This document shows, in pieces, positions 53,372 to 62,640 of a stretch of 64,000 nt of DNA. Within the stretch, counting starts at the first letter, position 1. Every line of letters begins with the position of its first letter. A program made the translations under genes and the position numbers. Origin of the DNA: Rhodospirillaceae bacterium (GTDB lineage: Bacteria > Pseudomonadota > Alphaproteobacteria > Rhodospirillales > UBA2165); assembly GCA_018649725.1 (NCBI GenBank), contig JABIHH010000088.1, forward strand, positions 62,001 through 126,000, written 5' to 3'. The notes beneath the pieces are model-generated. The model had not been told where the DNA came from and ran no database searches. It saw only the letters and a list, made by a program, of their open reading frames with translations.

Positions 53372-54247
53372 GTGGATTTTTGGACGCTGGCCAATGCGTT
53401 AGCAACCGGTTTGCTGACCGGACTGGTCTATGGGCTCTCCGCGCTTGGTCTTTCGGTTATTTTTGGTGTTATTCGCATCGTCAATTTCGCTCATGGTGAG
53501 ATTATGGTGATGGGAATGTTTTTTGCGCTGATCATGTTCCGTTGGCTGGGGCTTGATCCGTTGTTGAGCATTCCTCTCGCCGCTGCAATTTTATTTGTCT
53601 TCGGCTATTTTTTGCAAAGTACGGTGATAAGCCGGGTCGCTCATTTGCCAGATCATATGCAATTTCTGCTATTAGCAGCGCTTGCCGTGATGATCGTCAA
53701 TGCCTGCTTGTTGATTTTCGGCCCGGACCCGCAAGCCATTAACATTTCCTACTCCTTCGATTCTTTCGATATTGGTGAAAATTTAATTATCGATAAATCC
53801 CGCGCCTATGCAGCAATCGCGGCGGTCGCCATATCGGGCCTTCTACTGGGCTTTTTCAAATATTCCCGCACCGGCAAAGCGATCCGAGCCTGCGCCGATA
53901 ATTATCTCGGCGCTCAGGTTGTCGGCCTTAAAGTGAGCCATCTTTACGCCCTGACCTTTGGTATTGGCGCCGCCGTTCTGGGGGCTGCGGGGTGTGTTCT
54001 TCTACTCTTGATCGAAGTGCACCCCTATTTAGCTCCCGGTTACACTTTATTGGCTTTCGTCATTGTCATCATCGGTGGCCTGGGTAGCATGACGGGTGCC
54101 TTGGTTGGCGGCATATTGATCGGCATGTCGGAAGCCTTGGCGGCGATTATTTTCCAACCTTCCATGAAATCAGCTTTTAGTTTTGGCTTGCTCATCCTCG
54201 TCTTATTATTGAGACCGCAAGGTCTGATGGGGAAGTCAGTTAAATGA
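53372..54247 (+). CDS. Liv-type ABC importer permease (LivH-like), set 2
   Basis: A 291-residue LivH-type permease: T-G-L-V-Y-G-L-S-A-L-G, then F-G-V-I-R-I-V-N-F-A-H-G-E. GTG at 53372 with AGGAG upstream is the start. A direct repeat TTAGTAAGCC occurs twice just before it (53331 and 53346), of unknown meaning. Confidence 0.92.
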   Translation: MDFWTLANALATGLLTGLVYGLSALGLSVIFGVIRIVNFAHGEIMVMGMFFALIMFRWLGLDPLLSIPLAAAILFVFGYFLQSTVISRVAHLPDHMQFLLLAALAVMIVNACLLIFGPDPQAINISYSFDSFDIGENLIIDKSRAYAAIAAVAISGLLLGFFKYSRTGKAIRACADNYLGAQVVGLKVSHLYALTFGIGAAVLGAAGCVLLLLIEVHPYLAPGYTLLAFVIVIIGGLGSMTGALVGGILIGMSEALAAIIFQPSMKSAFSFGLLILVLLLRPQGLMGKSVK

Positions 54248-55284
54248 TGGGTTTGAATCTACTCGCTGATCTCACCCTACGGGGCCGTATCTGCTTATTG
54301 ATTTTTTTAGCTATCCTTATTTCGCTGCCTTTTTGGTCAAGCTCTTACATTATATCCGTTACCACCATTACACTCTATCTGGCGATCCTCGGCCAAAGTT
54401 GGAATCTGATGCTTGGCTTCGCCGGCCTGCTCTCCCTGGGCCACGCTTTATTTGTCGGCGTTAGTGCCTATATGGCCGCCTATCTTTTTTCAGTCCTTGG
54501 TCTGCCGCCCGTAATTGGTATTTTCCCTGCCGTAGCGCTTGCCGTTTTAATCGGCATGCTCATCGGCTATCTCGGTTTTCGCTTTTCGATCGGCGGCGTT
54601 TACTTTGCGCTTTTAACCATCGCCTTTGCCGAACTGGTGCGGATAATGGTCGATCATATGGGCTTAATCGGCGGTACCGAAGGGTTGTTCTTGCAAGTCA
54701 CTGAAGCTGATCGGCAGGGCTTTGATTTAATTAATCTCAGGGGGCATCCGTGGATGTTTTATTACCTCGCCATGCTGCTGGCTTTTTTGACCCTTGCCGG
54801 ATGCCGCACCCTGCTTAAAAGCAAGCTCGGGTATTATTGGCAGGCGATCCGGGATGACCAGGATGCCGCCCAAGCGCTCGGCATCAATGTCTTTCGCTAT
54901 AAAATGTATGCCGTGATGTATTCCTCAGGTATTGCCGGTGTCGCGGGTGTTTTCTACGCTTTTTATCAAAACAGTTTGTTCCCGGAATCTGTCTTTGGAA
55001 TTGAGCGGTCAATTGAAATCTCCTTGGGCCCAATTGTCGGCGGTGTCGGCAGCTTGTTTGGTCCCGTTCTGGGCGCTTTTATTCTGACTCCGCTCGGTGA
55101 AGGGCTAACGGAGTTTACCGACTACCTCCAAAGTTCCGGCCTTATTGATCCCAAATTAAAACTCAATGGCCTCAAATTGTTGATCTGGGGTCTGGTGGTT
55201 GCCCTGATCGTCTTGTTCAAACCCGCCGGTATTTGGCCGTGGCTAAATGAGAAGCTGGGCTTCAGCCGGAAGGAGGGCGAATAG
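54244..55284 (+). CDS. Liv-type ABC importer permease (LivM-like), set 2
   Basis: A 346-residue permease with about nine transmembrane helices. G-F-A-G-L-L-S-L-G-H-A and A-I-R-D-D-Q-D-A-A-Q-A-L-G are hallmark motifs. Overlaps LivH by ATGA. Confidence 0.93.
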   Translation: MMGLNLLADLTLRGRICLLIFLAILISLPFWSSSYIISVTTITLYLAILGQSWNLMLGFAGLLSLGHALFVGVSAYMAAYLFSVLGLPPVIGIFPAVALAVLIGMLIGYLGFRFSIGGVYFALLTIAFAELVRIMVDHMGLIGGTEGLFLQVTEADRQGFDLINLRGHPWMFYYLAMLLAFLTLAGCRTLLKSKLGYYWQAIRDDQDAAQALGINVFRYKMYAVMYSSGIAGVAGVFYAFYQNSLFPESVFGIERSIEISLGPIVGGVGSLFGPVLGAFILTPLGEGLTEFTDYLQSSGLIDPKLKLNGLKLLIWGLVVALIVLFKPAGIWPWLNEKLGFSRKEGE

Positions 55285-56013
55285 ATGGCCGCGCTGCTTG
55301 AGATTGAAAATGTCAGCAAAAGCTTTCGCGGACTGAGGGCCGTATCCAATGTCTCACTGAGCGTTGAAGAAGGTGGTATGGTGGCGCTGATTGGTCCAAA
55401 TGGCGCGGGCAAGACGACTTTGTTCAATCTTATCGCCGGTGTTTTCCCCGCCGATGAGGGGCGCATTATCTTGGGCGGTAAGGATATATTGGGATTGAGG
55501 CCAGACCAGATATGTGACGCTGGCATTGGCCGGACTTTTCAATTGGTCAAACCCTTCCCCGATATGACGGTGTTGGAAAATGTCACAGTTGGTGCTTTGC
55601 ATGGCACCCATGATATTGATGAAGCAAAAGAATCCGCGCGCAAGAATATTGAACTTTTGGACATGGCGGACAAAATTCATTTACCTGCCCATAGTCTCAC
55701 CTTGCCGGACCGCAAGCGTTTAGAAGTTGCCAGAGCTTTGGCGACCCGGCCAAAATTACTTTTACTTGATGAAGTCATGGCGGGATTAAGGCCGACCGAG
55801 ACAGATGAGATGGTTGCCGTGTTTAAATCGCTCAACCAGGAAACCGGTATTACAATTTTGCTAATTGAGCATGTCATGCGGGCGGTAATGTCTTTATCGC
55901 ATCATGTTACCGTGCTGCATCATGGCGAAAAAATAAGTGAAGGCACGCCCGAACACATCTCCCAGGACCCTGCAGTCCTCGATTGTTATCTTGGTGAAGA
56001 GGAAGACGTTTGA
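55285..56013 (+). CDS. Liv-type ABC importer ATPase (LivG-like), set 2
   Basis: A 242-residue ATPase with Walker A G-P-N-G-A-G-K-T-T, Walker B L-L-L-D-E-V-M-A-G-L and diverged signature L-T-L-P-D-R-K-R-L-E. Begins directly after the LivM stop. Confidence 0.93.
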   Translation: MAALLEIENVSKSFRGLRAVSNVSLSVEEGGMVALIGPNGAGKTTLFNLIAGVFPADEGRIILGGKDILGLRPDQICDAGIGRTFQLVKPFPDMTVLENVTVGALHGTHDIDEAKESARKNIELLDMADKIHLPAHSLTLPDRKRLEVARALATRPKLLLLDEVMAGLRPTETDEMVAVFKSLNQETGITILLIEHVMRAVMSLSHHVTVLHHGEKISEGTPEHISQDPAVLDCYLGEEEDV

Positions 56014-56717
56014 TGCTTAAAGTCGAAAACGTCGATCTTTACTACGGAGACGCTCAAGCTCTCGAAGACATTAATTTGCATGTCGATGAAGGCGAGATTA
56101 TCGCCATCATCGGGGCAAATGGCGCCGGTAAGACATCGCTGATCAAGGCCATCGCGGGAATTCATACGCCGTCGAAGGGGAGTATTGAATTTCGTGACAA
56201 AGACATCACTCGCCTGCAATCAAGCGCTATTTGCGAATTAGGAGTGGGTCAGGTCGCCGAAGGTCGCCAAATATTTCCGAGCATGAGTGTTCTGGAAAAT
56301 CTGGAAATGGGTGCGGTTATCAAACGCGCCCGCGCTAAGGAAAAAGAAACACTGGATCAGGTTTTCGAAATGTATCCAATTTTGAAAGAGCGGCAATCCC
56401 AAGCAGCCGGCACCCTTTCCGGCGGTGAGCAGCAAATGTTGGCAATTGGTCGCTGTTTGATGGGACAGCCGGATTTAATCATGTTTGATGAGCCGAGCCT
56501 TGGGCTGGCACCAGCCATTGTTCAGGAGGTTTTCCGAACCATCCATCAGTTGAACGATGCAGGTCTTACTGTCATTTTAGTCGAGCAAAATGTGGCGGTT
56601 TCGCTGAAATTGGCCAACCGCGCTTATGTGTTGGAAAATGGTCACATGACCCTTGAAGGCAGCGGCGAGGAACTCCTTCACGACGACCGTGTACGACAAG
56701 CCTATATGGGCCTATAA
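56013..56717 (+). CDS. Liv-type ABC importer ATPase (LivF-like), set 2
   Basis: A 234-residue ATPase with Walker A G-A-N-G-A-G-K-T-S, signature L-S-G-G-E-Q-Q-M and Walker B I-M-F-D-E-P-S-L-G-L. ATG shares one base with the LivG stop (TGATG). Closes the second, complete importer operon. Confidence 0.93.
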   Translation: MLKVENVDLYYGDAQALEDINLHVDEGEIIAIIGANGAGKTSLIKAIAGIHTPSKGSIEFRDKDITRLQSSAICELGVGQVAEGRQIFPSMSVLENLEMGAVIKRARAKEKETLDQVFEMYPILKERQSQAAGTLSGGEQQMLAIGRCLMGQPDLIMFDEPSLGLAPAIVQEVFRTIHQLNDAGLTVILVEQNVAVSLKLANRAYVLENGHMTLEGSGEELLHDDRVRQAYMGL

Positions 56718-56894
56718 ATCTAACAGCGGGTATTGGGCCTATTTGTGGTCGAGCTTTAAGAAAATAGATCGTAGCGAGGTGATATTTCGGCCCGTTCACT
56801 CTTCGGACGCTTTGCGCACAACGACTAAATATCGGTTGCTAAAAACTCGGCAAATGATATCCCAGAATAATACAGGTCCAGAAAAATACAGATA

Positions 56895-58571
56895 ATGGCA
56901 GGTAGTATTTTGATAGATAATCTTCCAAAAAAATTAATGAGTGGCGGCGAAGCCATCGTGCAGACCCTTTTGGCCAATGACGTCGATACCGTATTTGGCA
57001 TCCCCGGCGCTCAGACCTATCCAATTTTTGACGCTTTGGCCAAGGTCCAATCGCGCATTCGAACCATCGGTACGCGCCATGAACAAGCCGCCGCTTATAT
57101 GGCTTTCGGCTACGCCAAATCGACGGGACGACCTGGCATCTACTCGGTTGTTCCAGGACCCGGCGTACTCAATACCATGGCAGCGCTTTGCACGGCTTGG
57201 GGAGCAAACGTGCCGATCCTTTGCGTCACCGGGCAAATCCCACGAGATGCGATGGGCAAATTAAGGGGCCACTTGCATGAACTACCTGATCAATTGGCAA
57301 CCTTGCAGACCCTGACAAAATGGTCGGTGCGCATTGAACGCGCCCAGGATGCACCGGAAATTATTAATGAAGCTTTTCGGGTAATGACCTCGGGGCGACC
57401 TGGTCCGGTATCGGTTGAGATGTGCTGGGATGACATGGCCCAAAATGAAATGGTCGGGTTATTGCCGCCTGCTGAAACTGACGCGCCTCCCAAGGTGAAA
57501 GCTGCTGAAATTGCCGCCGCCGCAAAGCTGATCAAAAATGCCAAAAGGCCGATTATTTTGGTCGGCAGTGGTGCATTACATGCCAGCGACGCCGTTCTTG
57601 AATTAGCCGAGACCTTGCAAGCCCCGGTAAGCGCACTCAGGGGCGGCCGGGGCGTTGTCAGCGAAGATCATGAACTCGGTGTCTCTACGGTCGCGGCGCA
57701 TGACCAATGGCGTGAATCCGATGTGCTTATCGGTGTCGGCACACGGTTGGAGATGCCTTATATGCGCTGGTCCAATCCGATGGGGGCCGTGGTTAATCCA
57801 CTTGCCCCGCCGCATCTTATCCGCATCGACATAGACCCCTTAGAAATGTCCAGGCTGGTCCCCCATGCCGGGATCGTTGCCGATTCCGTAGATGGCTGTC
57901 GAGCCCTGACAAAAGCCATCAAGAAAAGCTACAAGCCGCGCCCCACAGCACGTGCCGAAATTGCCCAATCCAAGGCCTGGGCAAATGAAAAAGTGCAGGA
58001 GATCAAACCTAATGTGGATTATTTAAAAGTTATCCGTGAGGTCTTGCCTCGCGACGGTTTTTTTGTCGAAGAGATTAGTCAGCTGGGCTTTACCTCGACC
58101 TTTGCCTTTCCGGTTTACGAGCCGATGACCTACGTTACGTGCGGCTTTCAGGGGAACCTAGGGTTCGGCTTTCAAGCCGCGCTTGGCGTCAAAGTTGCCA
58201 ATCCTGATAAAGTGGTGATCTCTATCACGGGTGATGGCGGTTTTATGTTTGGCGTTCAGGAATTGGCAACCGCAGCACAGGAACAAATCGGCCTGATCAC
58301 CATCGTCATGAACAATTCCGCCTTCGGCAATGTCCGGCGGGATTTGCGGCGCATCTATAAGCGCCAACCCGCGGTGAGTGATTTTAAAAATCCGAATTTT
58401 GTCGCACTGGCTGAAGCTTTCCACGTTGATGGCTATCATGTTGAAAATCCAGCTGAGCTCAAAACGGCGCTGGAGACAGCGATTGAAAAAGGCGGCCCGG
58501 CACTGATCGAAGTCAAAGTCGACCGCAATACCGAAAAAAGCCCGTGGAAATACATTATGATGACTTATTAG
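56895..58571 (+). CDS. Thiamine-diphosphate-dependent decarboxylase (acetolactate synthase/benzoylformate decarboxylase-like), second copy
   Basis: A 558-residue TPP enzyme. PYR-domain G-I-P-G-A-Q-T-Y-P with R-H-E-Q-A-A-A-Y as the catalytic-Glu region, and C-terminal TPP motif G-D-G-G-F-M-F-G-V-Q-E-L ending M-N-N-S. Followed by an aldehyde dehydrogenase: decarboxylation of a 2-oxoacid and oxidation of the resulting aldehyde is the natural reading. The ATG at 56895 has a weak ribosome site; one at 56938 (M-S-G-G-E-A-I) is a possible start. Confidence 0.9.
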   Translation: MAGSILIDNLPKKLMSGGEAIVQTLLANDVDTVFGIPGAQTYPIFDALAKVQSRIRTIGTRHEQAAAYMAFGYAKSTGRPGIYSVVPGPGVLNTMAALCTAWGANVPILCVTGQIPRDAMGKLRGHLHELPDQLATLQTLTKWSVRIERAQDAPEIINEAFRVMTSGRPGPVSVEMCWDDMAQNEMVGLLPPAETDAPPKVKAAEIAAAAKLIKNAKRPIILVGSGALHASDAVLELAETLQAPVSALRGGRGVVSEDHELGVSTVAAHDQWRESDVLIGVGTRLEMPYMRWSNPMGAVVNPLAPPHLIRIDIDPLEMSRLVPHAGIVADSVDGCRALTKAIKKSYKPRPTARAEIAQSKAWANEKVQEIKPNVDYLKVIREVLPRDGFFVEEISQLGFTSTFAFPVYEPMTYVTCGFQGNLGFGFQAALGVKVANPDKVVISITGDGGFMFGVQELATAAQEQIGLITIVMNNSAFGNVRRDLRRIYKRQPAVSDFKNPNFVALAEAFHVDGYHVENPAELKTALETAIEKGGPALIEVKVDRNTEKSPWKYIMMTY

Positions 58572-58599
58572 TCGCCAATAATTTACTGAGGAGAATGCT

Positions 58600-60108
58600 A
58601 TGAACGTGATGGCAAATGATCTAAAGACTTTGATCCCGGATACCCAGCGATTCCTGGATCAGGAAAAGAAACATTTTATTGGCGGCCAATGGGTTGCGGG
58701 CAAAGGTAAGGAGACATTCTCCGTCATTGACCCCTCAAATGCTGAAGTACTGACGCATATTCCCGTCGGCACCGCTGAAGATATTGATCAAGCCGTCCAA
58801 GCGGCCCACGCTGCGCTCAATGATCCAATGTGGCGCGATATGCCACCAGAAAATCGCGAACGCCTCATGCACCGCTTTGCCGACCTCATTGAAGGACATG
58901 CAGAAGAACTTGGCCAACTCGAAGCCCTGGATGTCGGCATGCCAAGCTTTGTCGGTCAGCATATTGAAGTGGGGAATGTACTTGGTACGCTGCGTTATAT
59001 GGCGGGCTGGCCAACCAAGATTAATGGTAAGACCATGAATATCGGTGAACCGATGCCGGAGAAGCGCTTCTTTGCCTACACCACCCGTGAGCCGGTTGGT
59101 GTCGTGGGTGCCATTGTGCCGTGGAACGTGCCCTTGATGATTGCCATGTGGAAAATCGCTCCAGCGCTCGCGACCGGCTGCACGATTGTCATCAAGCCGT
59201 CTGAAGTGACGCCTTTGGCGACGCTTAGATTAGCCGAATTGGCGCTGGACGCCGGCATCCCACCGGGCGTGATCAATGTGGTAAATGGCTTCGGCGCTGA
59301 GGCCGGACAAGCCCTGGTCGAACATCCGCTGGTCGCCAAGATTAGCTTCACCGGCTCCGCCGAGACCGGCAAGGCGATCAACCGGACCGCCACGGACACA
59401 CTGAAGAATGTAACACTGGAACTTGGCGGAAAATCGCCGGTCATTTTGCTCGATGATGCCAATATGGACAAAGCCGTTCAAGGCATAGCCATGGGGATTT
59501 TCGGCAATACCGGCCAAGTTTGTGTCGCCGGGTCCAGGCTTTATATCCAACGCGGCATCTTTGACAAAGCGGTTGAACGGATTTCCAAAGAAGCCCGATC
59601 TTTGAAAGTCGGCCCGGGATTGCATCCTGAAACCAATATCGGCCCACTGGTTTCTGAAGCCCATCGTGACAAGGTGATGGGCTGTATTGAAGCTGGTATG
59701 AAAGCGGGCGGTGAGGCCGTTACCGGCGGCTCTCAAATTGATGGCCCCGGCTATTACGTTGAACCCACTGTCTTGATCAATCCGCCGCAATCTTCTGATG
59801 TCGTTCAGCAAGAAATTTTTGGGCCCGTCATTACCGCCATTCCATTTGACGACCTTGATGAAGCCGCAGCGCTCGCCAATGATACGACCTACGGTCTTTC
59901 CTCTTACGTTTGGAGCCGTGACATCCAGAAAGTTCATCAGCTTGTACCCAAAATTAAGGCTGGCCAGGTTTATGTTAACACCACCCCGTTCCCGCATCCC
60001 GCAATGCCGATGGGTGGTTACAAGCAATCGGGTATCGGTCGTGATTTAGGCGAAGAGGCGGTCAACCACTACACGGAGCACAAATCAGTGGTGATTGGGA
60101 TTAATTAG
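58600..60108 (+). CDS. Aldehyde dehydrogenase (NAD(P)+-dependent)
   Basis: A 502-residue ALDH with catalytic Cys308 in G-N-T-G-Q-V-C-V-A-G and Glu274 in L-E-L-G-G-K-S-P. Cofactor-binding W-N-V-P and G-S-A-E-T-G are present. Strong GAGGAG ribosome site. Closest style to the betaine/phenylacetaldehyde-type dehydrogenases. Last gene of the plus arm. Confidence 0.95.
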   Translation: MNVMANDLKTLIPDTQRFLDQEKKHFIGGQWVAGKGKETFSVIDPSNAEVLTHIPVGTAEDIDQAVQAAHAALNDPMWRDMPPENRERLMHRFADLIEGHAEELGQLEALDVGMPSFVGQHIEVGNVLGTLRYMAGWPTKINGKTMNIGEPMPEKRFFAYTTREPVGVVGAIVPWNVPLMIAMWKIAPALATGCTIVIKPSEVTPLATLRLAELALDAGIPPGVINVVNGFGAEAGQALVEHPLVAKISFTGSAETGKAINRTATDTLKNVTLELGGKSPVILLDDANMDKAVQGIAMGIFGNTGQVCVAGSRLYIQRGIFDKAVERISKEARSLKVGPGLHPETNIGPLVSEAHRDKVMGCIEAGMKAGGEAVTGGSQIDGPGYYVEPTVLINPPQSSDVVQQEIFGPVITAIPFDDLDEAAALANDTTYGLSSYVWSRDIQKVHQLVPKIKAGQVYVNTTPFPHPAMPMGGYKQSGIGRDLGEEAVNHYTEHKSVVIGIN

Positions 60109-60239
60109 ATAAATTTCGAAGGCGTGTTTAAGCACACCGTACCGATCAAACTGCCCGGAACAGCACCCCGGCCGAGCGAACCGAGTGCGCGCACATAGTG
60201 ATCTTCGGTCACAGCGGCTTCAACAGTTTTAGGATGCTG
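60105..60239 (-). pseudogene. Possible C-terminal gene remnant after the aldehyde dehydrogenase
   Basis: A minus-strand frame of 44 codons includes T-V-E-A-A-V-T-E-D-H-Y-V-R-A-L-G-S-L-G-R and ends with K-F-I and a stop overlapping the ALDH stop. Upstream it is closed by a TAA at 60240-60242, with a further coding-like piece beyond. Composition is coding-like but no family is recognised. This stretch (60109-60378) contains no other gene. Confidence 0.35.
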
Positions 60240-60280
60240 TTAAACGGTTGCAAACTGGGATTTAAAATCTTTCTTCTCCT

Positions 60281-60300
60281 CAGAAACATTCCAGAAACCT
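60281..60300 (+). repeat. 11-bp-period direct repeat, copy 1
   Basis: CAGAAACAT and CAGAAACCT start exactly 11 bp apart, 79 bp before the small gene at 60379. The spacing is that of direct-repeat sites bound by OmpR/PhoB-type regulators. The same unit is found at 62641-62660. Confidence 0.5.
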
Positions 60301-60378
60301 TTTTAAATTCGAACCGCCCTATAACAACAAACAGCAAACGCGCGAATTTAAAAACAACATTGGCCTGAGGAGATTACC

Positions 60379-60507
60379 ATGACTTATCAAACAGAAAAAT
60401 ATTGCCGCACACTTTCGGATCACTTCGACAACCTCTACTCGGAAGTCGAATCCCTCGAGCAGCATCTCATTTTGACAAATAATACGATTGGCCTTCATAT
60501 CTGTTAA
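60379..60507 (+). CDS. Small protein of 42 residues
   Basis: A short gene starting at ATG 60379 with a strong GAGGAGA ribosome site. The sequence (M-T-Y-Q-T-E-K-Y-C-R-T-L-S, helical and acidic, ending G-L-H-I-C) is soluble and matches no family known to me. It is preceded by a direct-repeat motif and followed by the adenylate cyclase gene after 39 bp. Confidence 0.5.
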   Translation: MTYQTEKYCRTLSDHFDNLYSEVESLEQHLILTNNTIGLHIC

Positions 60508-60546
60508 GCTGTTGATATCTTTTAAAAAAACGTAGGGATAATTCCG

Positions 60547-62220
60547 ATGAGCATAACGATCGGCAAAAAAATATTTAGTATCGCAGCGATGGTTTTGGTT
60601 TTGATGGCCGCCGTCACCCTTTACTCAATCCGCCTGACCGCAGGTATCAGTGCTGATTTGGAGACCATCACAACCAAACACATGCCTTTGGCGGAATCTA
60701 TATCTCAGATAAATCTCCATATGCTTGAAAAAGGGCTTCTCCTCCAACGGCTTTTTGTCTTAACCAACGAGGAATATCAGAGCACATCAGTGCAGCAAAA
60801 TAAGAAGCGCTTTGAAACGCTGTCCAATCGGATCGAAGCGGAATTCAAGGCCATTGAGGAACTTTTCACCTCGGCCGGGCGCGTATCAAGCTTGAAATCA
60901 AATATTACAGCCATTCGGCAGAACTACACCAGATATCGAGGCCATGGGCTGGTCCTATTGAAGCTTAGGGAACAGGACGACGAGGCAGGGTTTATCAAAG
61001 CTCTGCCAACATTAAACAACAATCAGGATGCCGTTGATCACGAAATTATCATGGTTCGGAATCGTATAGAAGATCTGTCTAATCAGGCGGTTATCCACGC
61101 CGATAAAGAAGAGCAAAATCTATTGGCTGTTAATTCGGTTTTGACGGTGCTCGCCTTCATTATGGGGGCCGGTCTTGCTGCCCTCATATCGCGACTGTTG
61201 GTTCAATCTATTCAAAATTTGGTAAATGGCACCAAAACCCTCGAAGCAAGTGACCTTGATGTCGAAGTCGCCGTCACGTCAAAAGATGAAATCGGCGCGC
61301 TGACAAATTCATTTAACAGCATGGTCGGTGAACTTCGCTTGAAAGAGCGCATCAAAGAAACTTTCGGCAAATATATGGACCCTCGCATTGTTGGTAATTT
61401 GTTGGATCATCCTGAATTTACCGAACCGGGCGGTGAGCGCCGGGAGATGTCTGTCCTATTTGTCGACCTCAAAGGATTTACATCAATCTCAGAAAAGCTG
61501 GCTCCCAATGACCTCGTCAACATGGTCAATAATTACTTCACGCATATGACGAAGGCGATCTCAGACAACAAAGGGGTCGTTGATAAATATATGGGCGATG
61601 CGGTAATGGCCTATTGGGGCGAGCCATTTTGTGAACCCGGAGAACATGCCGAGCTGGCCTGTAAGGCCGCCCTCGCCGCTTTGGAACATCTTGAAGATTT
61701 CCGGGCGGATGTTGCAAAAGAACTTGGTGCCGAGGCTGATGGCTTGGATATCGATCTCCGTATTGGTGTTTCATCGGGTGACATGATTGTCGGCACGGTC
61801 GGCTCGACGGCGCAAAAAAACTTCACCGTAATGGGAGACCCAGTCAATCTCGGCTCTCGTCTTGAAGGTGCCAGCAAGGCTTACGGCACGCATATCCTTA
61901 TATCAGACCGTACTAAAGAATTGGCTGGCGATACGATCACCACCCGAGAAATTGATCTCATCCGGGTTAAAGGTAAAGTCGAACCCACCCGAATTTTCGA
62001 ACTTCTGAGCGAACCCACGAGCAATGCGGACGGTTTTAAATCGGGGTTAGCTGCCTATCGCAGTCAAAACTGGGATATGGCCAGAGGTGCCTTTAACCAA
62101 TTTCTGGGCACGAATCCAACAGACCCGGCCAGCCAGGTCTATTTGGAGCGCATCACTCATTTACAGGCAAATCCACCGTCTCCCGATTGGGACGGCGTGT
62201 GGGTCTTTGAAACGAAATAG
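60547..62220 (+). CDS. Membrane-bound class III adenylate/guanylate cyclase with HAMP
   Basis: A 557-residue protein: transmembrane helix near 10-30, four-helix-type periplasmic sensor, second transmembrane segment near 200-215, HAMP (near 220-270), then a class III cyclase domain. Its metal Asp is in S-V-L-F-V-D-L-K-G-F-T, the second in G-D-A-V-M-A-Y-W-G, and the C-terminal motif is G-D-P-V-N-L-G-S-R-L-E. The tail has a TPR-like segment. Makes cAMP in response to an external signal. Confidence 0.93.
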   Translation: MSITIGKKIFSIAAMVLVLMAAVTLYSIRLTAGISADLETITTKHMPLAESISQINLHMLEKGLLLQRLFVLTNEEYQSTSVQQNKKRFETLSNRIEAEFKAIEELFTSAGRVSSLKSNITAIRQNYTRYRGHGLVLLKLREQDDEAGFIKALPTLNNNQDAVDHEIIMVRNRIEDLSNQAVIHADKEEQNLLAVNSVLTVLAFIMGAGLAALISRLLVQSIQNLVNGTKTLEASDLDVEVAVTSKDEIGALTNSFNSMVGELRLKERIKETFGKYMDPRIVGNLLDHPEFTEPGGERREMSVLFVDLKGFTSISEKLAPNDLVNMVNNYFTHMTKAISDNKGVVDKYMGDAVMAYWGEPFCEPGEHAELACKAALAALEHLEDFRADVAKELGAEADGLDIDLRIGVSSGDMIVGTVGSTAQKNFTVMGDPVNLGSRLEGASKAYGTHILISDRTKELAGDTITTREIDLIRVKGKVEPTRIFELLSEPTSNADGFKSGLAAYRSQNWDMARGAFNQFLGTNPTDPASQVYLERITHLQANPPSPDWDGVWVFETK

Positions 62221-62436
62221 ATGAAAAAATTATTGATGATAGGAATTGCGGTGGCCTTAGGCATCGCTCTCTTGCCGTTCGGGATCGGCGGGATCGGGTT
62301 GGCTATTGGCAGTAGCTATTTAGCAAATTATCATTGGTACGCCTATTTCTCCATTCCTACGGGCGTAGTCATTCTGCTTGCAACACTGCTGGCCGCACTC
62401 ATTCTACCTGTCATCAGGCGAAAAACTGACGGTTAG
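62221..62436 (+). CDS. Small membrane protein of unknown function
   Basis: A 71-residue protein with two hydrophobic segments (I-G-I-A-V-A-L-G-I-A-L-L-P and V-V-I-L-L-A-T-L-L-A-A-L-I-L-P). The ATG directly follows the cyclase stop (TAGATG), so it is probably translated with it. No family recognised. Confidence 0.6.
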   Translation: MKKLLMIGIAVALGIALLPFGIGGIGLAIGSSYLANYHWYAYFSIPTGVVILLATLLAALILPVIRRKTDG

Positions 62437-62639
62437 TAATAAAGGAAATCGAGCGCGCGCTTTATGCGCTTGCCAACTCCGTCGCTGGTATCCCATTTTT
62501 CCAACCGAACATCCCCTGACCTGAACTCCTTGTACAACCGGCCATCTTTCAAGTGATTGAAGACAGCATCCAAATTGGACGCTTGCTTGAACCAGCCGGG
62601 ACGTTTTTTTAGCTCGGCGAGGGGAATAGCCTTTGGCGC
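62433..62639 (-). pseudogene. Possible gene remnant convergent to the cyclase operon
   Basis: A minus-strand frame of 68 codons (L-K-K-R-P-G-W-F-K-Q-A-S-N-L-D-A-V-F, then R-L-Y-K-E-F-R-S-G-D-V-R-L-E-K-W) reads as coding, but has no proper start: a TGA precedes it directly. Family not recognised. It may be the decayed end of a lost gene. The interval 62437-62769 holds this and the direct repeat only. Confidence 0.35.
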
Positions 62640-62640
62640 T

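Noticed and set aside
59230-60027. Long antisense open frame opposite the aldehyde dehydrogenase
   Set aside because: It is a shadow of a strongly supported gene; composition and motifs support only the plus strand.
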